A stretch of DNA of 60,971 bases. Origin: Cellulomonas pakistanensis (GTDB lineage Bacteria; Actinomycetota; Actinomycetes; Actinomycetales; Cellulomonadaceae). The translations under genes and the position numbers were made by a program. Location: positions 1 to 60,971 of the forward strand of contig NZ_BONO01000027.1 in the NCBI RefSeq assembly GCF_016862755.1, written 5' to 3'. Under the pieces are notes generated by a model, which ran no database searches, was not told where the DNA came from, and worked only from the letters and a program-made list of their open reading frames with translations. This document shows, one piece after another, positions 40,339 through 47,441 of the stretch (position 1 is its first letter; each line of letters begins with the position of its first letter).

Positions 40339-40344
40339 CATGAT
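40339..40344 (+). promoter_or_regulatory. -10-like box, leaderless geometry (nagA)
   Basis: CATGAT, 6 nt, then the GTG at 40351; one mismatch from TAnnnT. Confidence 0.35.
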
Positions 40345-40350
40345 GGGCGC

Positions 40351-41628
40351 GTGACCGCCGCCACCCCCGCCCCCGCCGACGTCGTCGTCCTGCGCGGGGA
40401 GGTGGTGACCCCGACCGAGGTGGTGCCCGACGGCGCCGTCGTGCTCGCCGAGGGCCGGGTCGCGTGGCTCGGCCCCGTCGCGCAGCTGCCCGGCCGCTGG
40501 GCGGCGGACCGCCCGCCCGCGCCGGCGCCCGGGACGACGCTGCTGCCGGGGCTCGTCGACCTGCACGACCACGGCGGCGGCGGGTCGAGCTTCCCGGACG
40601 CGGCGACCCGGGACCAGGCGCTGGTCGCGGTGCGCGAGCACCTGCGGCACGGCACCACGAGCCTGGTCGCGTCCCTGGTGACGGCGCCGCGCGACGTGCT
40701 GCTCGCGCGCGCCGCCCTCCTGGCCGACCTCGTGGAGTCGGGCGACCTCGTCGGCATCCACGCCGAGGGGCCGTTCCTGTCCGCCGACCGGTGCGGCGCG
40801 CAGAACCCGGCCGACATGCTGCCGGGCGACCCGTCGCTGGTCGCGGACCTCGCGGCGGCCGCGCGCGGGCACCTCGTGACGATGACGGTCGCGCCCGAGG
40901 TGTCCGGCGTCGCCGCCGGGTCGGGCGCCGGGGGTGCGGGCGCCGGGGCCGACGTCCTCGCGGCGCTGGTGCGCGCCGGCGCGGTGCCCTCGATCGGGCA
41001 CACCGACGCCGCCGCCGAGCAGGTGGACGCGGCCGTGCACCGGTCGCGCGCGCTGCTGACCGGCCGGCTCGGCGCGCCCGGGCGGTCGCCGCGGCCCACC
41101 GCCACGCACCTGTTCAACGGCATGCGCCCGCTGCACCACCGCGACCCCGGCCCGATCGCGGCGTGCCTGGCCGCGGCCGCGCGCGGGGACCTGGTGGTCG
41201 AGCTCGTCGCGGACGGCACCCACCTGGCCGACGGCACGGTGCGCGCCGTGTTCGACCTCGTCGGGCCCGGCTCGATCGCGCTGGTGACCGACGCGATGGC
41301 GGCGGCCGGCATGGCCGACGGCGACTACCGGCTCGGCCCGATGGCCGTCCGGGTGGGCGACGGGGTCGCGCGGATCGTGGCGGACGACGGCACCGCCGGC
41401 GCCATCGCCGGCGGGACGGCGCACCTGCTCGACGTGGTGCGCACCGTGGTGCGGTCCGGGATCGGTCTGGTCGCGGCGGTGCGCGCGGCGGCGACGACGC
41501 CCGCGGAGGTGCTCGGCCGCCCGGACCTCGGCGCGCTGACGGTCGGGCGGCGGGGCGACGTGGTCGTGACGGACGAGGACCTGGCTCCGGTGGCGGTCTA
41601 CCGCGCGGGACGGCTGGTCACGGGGTAG
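40351..41628 (+). CDS. nagA: N-acetylglucosamine-6-phosphate deacetylase
   Basis: 425-aa amidohydrolase. Metal-site blocks: LPGLVDLHDHGGGGSSFPDA (HxH), GIHAEGPFLSADRCGAQNP (the Glu and His region), IGHTDAAAEQVDAAV, ATHLFNGMRPLHHRDPGPI and LVTDAMAAAGMADG (catalytic Asp). It removes acetyl from GlcNAc-6-P in chitin or peptidoglycan recycling. No other nag gene is adjacent. It faces the LacI gene at 41638 with only 9 bp between stops. Confidence 0.92.
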   Translation: MTAATPAPADVVVLRGEVVTPTEVVPDGAVVLAEGRVAWLGPVAQLPGRWAADRPPAPAPGTTLLPGLVDLHDHGGGGSSFPDAATRDQALVAVREHLRHGTTSLVASLVTAPRDVLLARAALLADLVESGDLVGIHAEGPFLSADRCGAQNPADMLPGDPSLVADLAAAARGHLVTMTVAPEVSGVAAGSGAGGAGAGADVLAALVRAGAVPSIGHTDAAAEQVDAAVHRSRALLTGRLGAPGRSPRPTATHLFNGMRPLHHRDPGPIAACLAAAARGDLVVELVADGTHLADGTVRAVFDLVGPGSIALVTDAMAAAGMADGDYRLGPMAVRVGDGVARIVADDGTAGAIAGGTAHLLDVVRTVVRSGIGLVAAVRAAATTPAEVLGRPDLGALTVGRRGDVVVTDEDLAPVAVYRAGRLVTG

Positions 41629-41637
41629 GCGGGATGA

Positions 41638-42654
41638 TCAGCCCGCTGACGTCCCCGCCGGCGCCGCCGCGCTGCCGCGGTCGGTGAACGTCGCGGACAC
41701 GAGCCGGGTCTCGGCGAGGTCCTCGCCGGACAGCCGCGCGATCACCATCTCGACCGCGATACGGCCGATCCGCTCGCCCGGGACCTCGATGATCGACACC
41801 GGCACGGGCAGCGCGGCGGCCATCTCGGCCGGGCTGACCGCGACGACGGACAGGTCGTCCGGCACCCGCAGCCCCCGCTCGGCGGCGCGGGCCAGCAGCC
41901 CGCCCAGGGCCGCCTCGTTGTGCACGACGAGGCCGGTGGTCCCCGGGTGCGCGTCGAGCACCGCGTCCAGCGCGGCGGCGCCGCCCGAGAAGGTCGGCTC
42001 CGCGGGCACGACCGCGGCCTCGACGCCGGACGCCGTGGCCTGGTCGAGCACGCCCTGCCGCATGCGCACGGCGTAGTTGGCCCGGTGGTCGAGCCGGTCC
42101 TGGGACGCGCCGACCAGGACGAGCCGGCGGTGCCCGTGCCCGGCGAGCTCGCGGACGGCGAGCCGCCCGGCCCCGGCGAAGTCGAGGTCGACGCAGCTCA
42201 GCCCGGTCGTGTCGTCGGGGACGCCGATGAGGATGCTCGGCAGCGCGAGGGCGCGCAGCGCGGGCAGCCGGGCGTCGTCGGACTCGATGTCCATGACGAT
42301 CAGCGCGTCCGCGGTCGAGCTGGCCGCGACGCGGTCGATGCCCTGCGCGTCGTCCTGGGTGAGAACCAGGACGTCGTGGTCGTGCTCGCGCGCGGTGGTC
42401 ACGACGCCGCCCACGAACTGCATGATGATCTGGACGTTGATGCCCGGCCGGAACGGCACCATCAGCGCGATCACGTTGCTGCGGCTCGACGCCAGGGCGC
42501 GCGCGCCGGCGTGCGGGCGGTAGCCGAGGTCGGCGATGGCGCGCTGCACCCGGTCGCGGGTCGGCCCCGAGATCGTCCGCTTCCCGCTCAGCACGTAGCT
42601 GACGGTCGAGACGGACACCCCCGCCGCGCGGGCCACGTCGCCGATGGTCGCCAT
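41638..42654 (-). CDS. LacI-family transcriptional regulator (first)
   Basis: 338-aa sugar-responsive repressor. HTH ATIGDVARAAGVSVSTVSYVLSG, hinge helix ALASSRSNVIAL region (LASS), then a periplasmic-binding-like core with VALVGASQDRL-type segments (here LVLVGASQDRLDHR). The ATG at 42654 is supported by TACCCT exactly 6 nt upstream; longer readings lack signals. Divergent from the second LacI gene, with a 376-bp interval full of palindromic operators. Confidence 0.92.
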   Translation of the reverse strand: MATIGDVARAAGVSVSTVSYVLSGKRTISGPTRDRVQRAIADLGYRPHAGARALASSRSNVIALMVPFRPGINVQIIMQFVGGVVTTAREHDHDVLVLTQDDAQGIDRVAASSTADALIVMDIESDDARLPALRALALPSILIGVPDDTTGLSCVDLDFAGAGRLAVRELAGHGHRRLVLVGASQDRLDHRANYAVRMRQGVLDQATASGVEAAVVPAEPTFSGGAAALDAVLDAHPGTTGLVVHNEAALGGLLARAAERGLRVPDDLSVVAVSPAEMAAALPVPVSIIEVPGERIGRIAVEMVIARLSGEDLAETRLVSATFTDRGSAAAPAGTSAG

Positions 42655-42660
42655 CCGCAC

Positions 42661-42666
42661 AGGGTA
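42661..42666 (-). promoter_or_regulatory. -10 box of a leaderless transcript (first LacI gene)
   Basis: Minus-strand TACCCT, 6 nt, then the ATG at 42654. Confidence 0.55.
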
Positions 42667-42747
42667 GTGGGGGTGCGGCGCCCTCCCGCGCAGGCCCGGC
42701 GACCACCCGGCGCGGGGCGTCCGGTGCGCGCCCCGGCTCGCGCCGAT

Positions 42748-42761
42748 GCGAAGCGCTTCGC
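42748..42761. promoter_or_regulatory. LacI-type operator O1
   Basis: Perfect 14-bp palindrome GCGAAGCGCTTCGC with the central CG typical of LacI-family sites. Confidence 0.65.
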
Positions 42762-42766
42762 TGTGT

Positions 42767-42778
42767 GCAAGCGGTTCG
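42767..42778. promoter_or_regulatory. LacI-type operator O2 (degenerate)
   Basis: GCAAGCGGTTCG, 9 of 12 positions identical to the core CGAAGCGCTTCG, 18 bp centre-to-centre from O1. Confidence 0.4.
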
Positions 42779-42845
42779 ATGCATGACGTCTCGGCGCGCC
42801 GCCGACCCGGGGTGCGCGCCCGTCGCTCCCGCGTGCCCACGCGGC

Positions 42846-42890
42846 TTGACGAGCCGAGTCGATCCGGGACTAGTATCGAAGCGATTCGAC
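42846..42890 (+). promoter_or_regulatory. promoter of the sugar-transport operon with operator O3
   Basis: TTGACG (42846-42851), TAGTAT (42871-42876), and the operator TCGAAGCGATTCGA (42876-42889) placed just after the -10, where bound repressor would block initiation. The block TATCGAAGCGATTCGAC (42874-42890) recurs with two changes before the GH1 gene at 49912. Confidence 0.6.
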
Positions 42891-42961
42891 GCGCGTCGTG
42901 ATCATTTCGAGACGTGCGGGCCTGGACGGCCTCGCCTTCGCGGGCCTAGGGTGGCGATCGC

Positions 42962-42975
42962 GCGAAGCGCTTCGA
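42962..42975. promoter_or_regulatory. LacI-type operator O4
   Basis: GCGAAGCGCTTCGA with the perfect 12-bp core CGAAGCGCTTCG (42963-42974), about 56 bp before the second LacI gene, in its leader; could act as a roadblock or loop with O1-O3. Confidence 0.6.
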
Positions 42976-43030
42976 CACCTCATCGCCGAGGTGCCGCGAC
43001 AGGGCCGTCGAGGGAGAGGGCTGCAGGACG

Positions 43031-44092
43031 ATGGTGACGATGCAGGACGTGGCACGTCGGGCCGGCGTCGCGCTGTCCACCGTGTCGGCCACGCTCACCG
43101 GCGCCCGCCCGGTCTCCGTCGCGACCCGCACCCGGGTCGAGGCCGCGATGGACCAGCTCGGCTACCGGCCGAACGCCCTCGCGAGGGGCCTCGCCAGCCG
43201 GCGCAGCCGCGTGCTCGCGCTGACGTACCCCGTCGGCGACTCCGGCCTGAGCCGCACGTCCGCGGAGTTCGTGATCAGCGCGGCGGCCGTCGCGCAGGAG
43301 CGCGGGTACCAGCTGGTGCTCTGGCCGTTCGGGGTGGACGACGCGGACGGCGTGCTCGACGTCGCCCGGCAGGGCCTCGCCGACGGCGTGCTCGTCATGG
43401 AGGTGCACGCCGGCGACGCGCGGGTGGCGGCGCTGCGCGGCGCGGGCGTTCCGGTCGCGCTGATCGGCCGGACCGCCGACGAGGCGGACCCGGACCTGCC
43501 GACGGTCGACGTCGACTTCGCCGCGACGGTCGCCGACGCGGTCGCGCACCTCGCCCGGCTCGGCCACCGGCGGCTCGCGTTCGTCAACCACGCCGAGCGC
43601 CGGCTGGCCGAGGGCCACGGCCCGACGCTCCGCGCGTCGGCGGCCTGGACCGCGGAGCTGCTCGCCCGGGGCCTGGACCCGGTGCAGGTGTACGCGGAGG
43701 AGTCGGTCGCGGGCGGCCGCGCCGCGCTGGCCGCCCTGCTCGACGGCCCCGACCCCGCGCCGACCGCCGTCGTGACGATGAACGAGGAGGCGACGTTCGG
43801 CGTCGTCGCCGAGCTCGCCGCCCGCGGCGTGGCGGTCCCGGCGGCGCTGTCCGTGCTCGCGGTGGTGTCGTCCCCGGCGGTCGCCGGGCAGACGGTGCCG
43901 CCGCTGACCACGCTGCACGCGCCCGGCGCGCAGCTCGGGCGGGCCGGCGTCGACGCCCTGCTGGCCCTGCTCGGCACCGGCACCGTGCCCGCGCCGGTCC
44001 TCGAGCCCTGCCGGCTCGTCGACCTCGGCAGCACCGGCCCGGTCCCGACCCCCGCGGGCGCCGGCGCGCTCGCCGGGTCGGGCACCCCCTAG
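43031..44092 (+). CDS. LacI-family transcriptional regulator (second)
   Basis: 353-aa regulator at the head of the sugar-transport operon. HTH MQDVARRAGVALSTVSATLTG, LASRRSRVLAL hinge region, binding-protein core ending LSVLAVVSSPAVAGQTVPPLTTLHAPG. The N-terminus differs from the first LacI in its recognition helix (ALSTVSATL against SVSTVSYVL), so the two may prefer different operators. A purine-rich GGGAGAGGG precedes the ATG at 43031. A short Ala/Gly/Pro tail closes the protein. Confidence 0.92.
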   Translation: MVTMQDVARRAGVALSTVSATLTGARPVSVATRTRVEAAMDQLGYRPNALARGLASRRSRVLALTYPVGDSGLSRTSAEFVISAAAVAQERGYQLVLWPFGVDDADGVLDVARQGLADGVLVMEVHAGDARVAALRGAGVPVALIGRTADEADPDLPTVDVDFAATVADAVAHLARLGHRRLAFVNHAERRLAEGHGPTLRASAAWTAELLARGLDPVQVYAEESVAGGRAALAALLDGPDPAPTAVVTMNEEATFGVVAELAARGVAVPAALSVLAVVSSPAVAGQTVPPLTTLHAPGAQLGRAGVDALLALLGTGTVPAPVLEPCRLVDLGSTGPVPTPAGAGALAGSGTP

Positions 44093-44165
44093 ACAGCTCG
44101 ACCCCGGGCACCGGCGACCGCCGGGGCCCGACGACCACAGCAGGACTCGACGAGGAGGACGTGTG

Positions 44166-45476
44166 ATGGCAGCTCAGCGGAAGCGGTACGTGGCCGGCGC
44201 CCTGGCGCTCGCCCTGCCGCTCGCCCTGGCGGCGTGCGGCGGCGACAGCAGCGGCGGGGGTGGCGGCGGCGATGCCGACACGCTGACCGTGTGGCACTAC
44301 GAGAACGAGGACTCGGCGATGGGCCAGGCGTGGGCCCGGGCCATCGAGATCTTCGAGGAGGAGAACCCCGACGTCACGGTGAACGTCGAGAACCAGACGT
44401 TCGAGCAGATCCAGAAGAACGCCAAGATCTTCCTCACCGGCGACGACGTGCCGGACGTCATGGAGTACAACAAGGGCAACGCGACCGCGGGCCAGCTCGC
44501 CGCGCAGGGCCTGCTCACCCCGCTGACCGAGGAGGCCGAGGCGCGCGGCTGGGCCGAGACCCTGCCCGACTCGATCCAGACCACGGCGACGTACGACGAG
44601 CAGGGCCTCATGGGCTCCGGCGACTGGTACGGGGTGCCGAACTACGGCGAGTTCGTCGGCGTCTACTACAACCAGGACATGCTCGACGCCCAGGGCCTCG
44701 CGCAGCCGACCACGTTCGACGAGTTCGAGGACGCGCTCGCCACGTTCAAGGCCGCGGGTGTCACGCCGTTGGCCGAGGCGGGATCCGAGTACCCGCTGGG
44801 TCAGCTCTGGTACGAGCTCGTGCTGCACTACGCCGACCGCGACCTGGTCGACGCGTACCAGCTGTTCACCGAGGACGTGGACTTCACCGACGAGGCGTTC
44901 GTGCAGGCCACCGAGAAGCTCGACGAGTGGATCAAGGCGGGCTACATCGCGTCCGACTCCGCGGCGCTGACCGCCGAGGACATGGGCGTGTCGTTCATCA
45001 ACGGCACCTACCCGATCATGGTCTCCGGCTCCTGGTGGTTCGGGCGGCTCGTCGAGGAGATCCCGTTCACCTGGACCCAGGCGCTGTTCCCGGACAACAC
45101 CATGCACCCGGGCTCGTCCGGCAACCTCTGGGTCGTCCCGGAGAACGCCGCGAACAAGGAGCTCGCGTACGAGTTCATCGACATCACCCTGCGGCCCGAG
45201 GTGCAGGAGATCCTCGGCCAGAAGGGCGGCCTCCCGGTCGCCGGCGACTCCTCGACCATCACGGACGAGAAGACGAAGGAGATGACGGAGAACTTCGAGT
45301 CCGTCCTCGAGGAGGACGGCCTGGCGTTCTACCCCGACTGGCCGGTGCCCGGCTACTACGACGTGATCGTCAGCGAGCTGCAGTCGCTGGTCAACCAGTC
45401 GAAGACGCCGACCGAGGTGCTGGACGGCCTGTCCACCGCCTACGAGGACGGCAAGACGGACCTGCTCGAGGGCTGA
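44166..45476 (+). CDS. sugar ABC transporter substrate-binding lipoprotein (CUT1)
   Basis: 436-aa extracellular solute-binding protein family 1. Signal peptide with lipobox LAAC and Cys24, a Gly/Ser linker, then LTVWHYENEDSAMGQAWARA and aromatic-rich sugar-site segments (GSGDWYGVPNYGEFVGVYYN in part, SGSWWFGRL). Likely binds oligosaccharides. The ATG at 44166 is 7 nt after AGGAGG. Followed by two permeases after a strong hairpin; the ATPase is not encoded here, as usual for actinobacterial CUT1 systems that share MsiK. Confidence 0.93.
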   Translation: MAAQRKRYVAGALALALPLALAACGGDSSGGGGGGDADTLTVWHYENEDSAMGQAWARAIEIFEEENPDVTVNVENQTFEQIQKNAKIFLTGDDVPDVMEYNKGNATAGQLAAQGLLTPLTEEAEARGWAETLPDSIQTTATYDEQGLMGSGDWYGVPNYGEFVGVYYNQDMLDAQGLAQPTTFDEFEDALATFKAAGVTPLAEAGSEYPLGQLWYELVLHYADRDLVDAYQLFTEDVDFTDEAFVQATEKLDEWIKAGYIASDSAALTAEDMGVSFINGTYPIMVSGSWWFGRLVEEIPFTWTQALFPDNTMHPGSSGNLWVVPENAANKELAYEFIDITLRPEVQEILGQKGGLPVAGDSSTITDEKTKEMTENFESVLEEDGLAFYPDWPVPGYYDVIVSELQSLVNQSKTPTEVLDGLSTAYEDGKTDLLEG

Positions 45477-45489
45477 GCCGCCGTACCCC

Positions 45490-45525
45490 CGCCCGGGCCG
45501 GCGCACGCGAGCGCCGGCCCGGGCG
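45490..45525 (+). promoter_or_regulatory. intra-operon hairpin after the binding-protein gene
   Basis: A perfect 15-bp stem CGCCCGGGCCGGCGC/GCGCCGGCCCGGGCG with loop ACGCGA, between the binding-protein stop and the permease ribosome site. It probably stabilises the upstream message or partly terminates, giving excess binding protein over permeases. Confidence 0.6.
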
Positions 45526-45546
45526 CCCCACCTCTCGAGGAGCCGC

Positions 45547-46518
45547 ATGACCACCGTCGACCGCGCCGCGCCGCCGGCGAGCCGGCCCACCCGGCCCGCC
45601 CGCCGCCGCAGCCGCCGCTCGCGCGAGTGGGTCGGGTACCTGCCCTACCTGCTGCCCGGCCTCATCGCCTTCACCGTCGTCATCCTGATCCCGTTCGGGA
45701 TGAACATCTGGTACAGCCTGCACAAGTGGAAGGGCGGCGCCGCGCCGCTGCGCTGGTACGGGCTCGGCAACTACACCGACCTGCTCGCGGACGAGCAGTT
45801 CTGGACGTCGTTCCGGAACTCGATCGCGATGATCCTCGCGATGGTGGTGGTGCCGACGCTGATCGGCCTGCTGCTCGCGACCACCCTGTTCGACGTCCTG
45901 GGCAAGCGGTTCGGCCCGCGCGTGGCCTCCGTGCTCCGGGCGACCTACTACCTGCCGCAGATCCTGCCCGTCGCCGTCGCCGGCGTGCTGTGGAACTGGA
46001 TCCTCAACTCCCAGACCGGCGCGGTGAACGTGATCCTGCGCGAGCTGGGCGTCGCGAACCCGCCGAACTGGCTGGGCTCGACCGACACCGCCCTGCCGAC
46101 GGTCATGCTCGTGCTGATCTGGATCCAGATCGGCTACCCGGTCGTCATCTTCATGTCGGCGCTGCAGCGGGTCGACCCCGAGCTGTACGAGGCGGCCGAG
46201 CTCGACGGCGCCGGCTGGTGGCACCGGTTCCGGGCCATCACGATCCCGCAGATCAAGCCGGAGACGTTCGTCATCACGCTGACCTGCACCGTGGCCGCGC
46301 TCAAGGTGTTCGGCCCGATCTACGTGCTGACCCGCGGCGGACCCGAGTCGTCGACCCTCGTGCCGTCCTACTACTCGTACCTCAACTTCTTCGACAAGTC
46401 GAAGGTCGGCTACGGGGCCGCGATCGCGAACGTCCTGACGGTCCTCATCATCCTCGTGGCCGTCGTCATCATGGTGCTGCAGGCCCGCAGCGCCCGCCGT
46501 GAGGAGGAGGGTCGCTGA
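45547..46518 (+). CDS. sugar ABC transporter permease (CUT1, MalF/UgpA type)
   Basis: 323-aa permease with six helices after a basic N-terminal tail (RPARRRSRRSREW). The coupling EAA motif reads EAAELDGAGWWHRFRAITIP near residue 218. GAGGAG lies 5-10 nt before the ATG. One-base overlap of its stop with the next permease (TGATG) indicates tight coupling. Confidence 0.95.
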   Translation: MTTVDRAAPPASRPTRPARRRSRRSREWVGYLPYLLPGLIAFTVVILIPFGMNIWYSLHKWKGGAAPLRWYGLGNYTDLLADEQFWTSFRNSIAMILAMVVVPTLIGLLLATTLFDVLGKRFGPRVASVLRATYYLPQILPVAVAGVLWNWILNSQTGAVNVILRELGVANPPNWLGSTDTALPTVMLVLIWIQIGYPVVIFMSALQRVDPELYEAAELDGAGWWHRFRAITIPQIKPETFVITLTCTVAALKVFGPIYVLTRGGPESSTLVPSYYSYLNFFDKSKVGYGAAIANVLTVLIILVAVVIMVLQARSARREEEGR

Positions 46519-47432
46519 TGGCCGCCCCGATCGAGACGCTGCCGACGCCGGTCGCCGGCCGGCCGCCGCGCCCGCCGCGCGTCCGGGCCACCGAGGTGGA
46601 CCGCCGGCACCGCCGCGGCACCGCGCGCTGGTTCGTGCTCGCCGGCGCGGTGCTGGTCGCCGTCGTCATGCTTGTGCCGTTCCTCATCATGGTGCTCAAC
46701 GCGTTCAAGGCGCCGGCGGACTACTCGCAGAACGGCCCGCTGTCCTGGCCGGCGGAGTTCTACACCGAGGGCCTGCGGAACTTCTGGACCCGCGTGAACT
46801 TCCCGGAGAAGCTGGTCAACTCGATCTGGATCTCCGGTGCCGTGGCCGTGTTCGGCGTGACGCTGTCGCTGTTCAGCGCGTACGCGCTCGGCGTCGGCCG
46901 CGTGAAGGGCCGGATGTCGATCGTCACCCTGTTCCTGCTGGCCAACATGCTCCCGCAGGAGGTGCTGGTCTACCCGCTGTTCCAGATGGCGCAGCAGGTC
47001 GGGCTGAGCAACAACCAGTGGTCGGTCATCATCATCTTCACGGTGATCCAGGCCGCGTTCGGCACCTACCTGCTGTCGTCGGTGCTGGGCACGTTCCCGA
47101 AGGCGCTGCTCGAGGCGGCGTCCCTCGACGGCGCGGGCCGGTGGCGGACGCTGTGGGGCGTCGTGTTCCCGGTGGTCCGGCCGACGCTGAGCGTCCTGCT
47201 GATCTTCTTCTTCATCTGGACGTGGAACGAGTTCTTCATCCCGCTGGTCATGCTCACGACCAACGCCACCCAGACGATCCCGGTGGCCCTCGCCTCCCTG
47301 CAGGGCGACCGCCTGATGGACGCGCCGACGACCAACGCGGGCGCCCTCGTCTCGATGATCCCGGCGATCGTCTTCTTCCTCATCTTCCAGCGCACGCTGA
47401 CCCGCGGGATCACCGCGGGCGCGGTCAAGTAA
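46518..47432 (+). CDS. sugar ABC transporter permease (CUT1, MalG/UgpE type)
   Basis: 304-aa permease, six helices, N-terminal polar segment (RPPRPPRVRATEVDRRHRRG in part). EAA motif EAASLDGAGRWRTLWGVVFP near residue 198. Pairs with the previous permease; needs an external ATPase such as MsiK. The GH31 gene starts 9 nt after its stop. Confidence 0.95.
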   Translation: MAAPIETLPTPVAGRPPRPPRVRATEVDRRHRRGTARWFVLAGAVLVAVVMLVPFLIMVLNAFKAPADYSQNGPLSWPAEFYTEGLRNFWTRVNFPEKLVNSIWISGAVAVFGVTLSLFSAYALGVGRVKGRMSIVTLFLLANMLPQEVLVYPLFQMAQQVGLSNNQWSVIIIFTVIQAAFGTYLLSSVLGTFPKALLEAASLDGAGRWRTLWGVVFPVVRPTLSVLLIFFFIWTWNEFFIPLVMLTTNATQTIPVALASLQGDRLMDAPTTNAGALVSMIPAIVFFLIFQRTLTRGITAGAVK

Positions 47433-47441
47433 GGGCACCTC

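Larger units (their letters stand above)
42655..43030. promoter_or_regulatory. 376-bp regulatory interval between two LacI genes
   Basis: No gene. It holds a leaderless -10 TACCCT for the left gene (42661-42666), a promoter for the right gene (TTGACG 42846-42851, TAGTAT 42871-42876, 19-nt spacer) and four related LacI-type operators listed separately: 42748-42761, 42767-42778, 42876-42889 and 42962-42975. Confidence 0.6.

Noticed and set aside
44093..44165. Terminator between the second LacI gene and the binding-protein gene
   Set aside because: Only a 6-bp CCCCGG/CCGGGG stem with a 13-nt loop is possible; read-through is likely.
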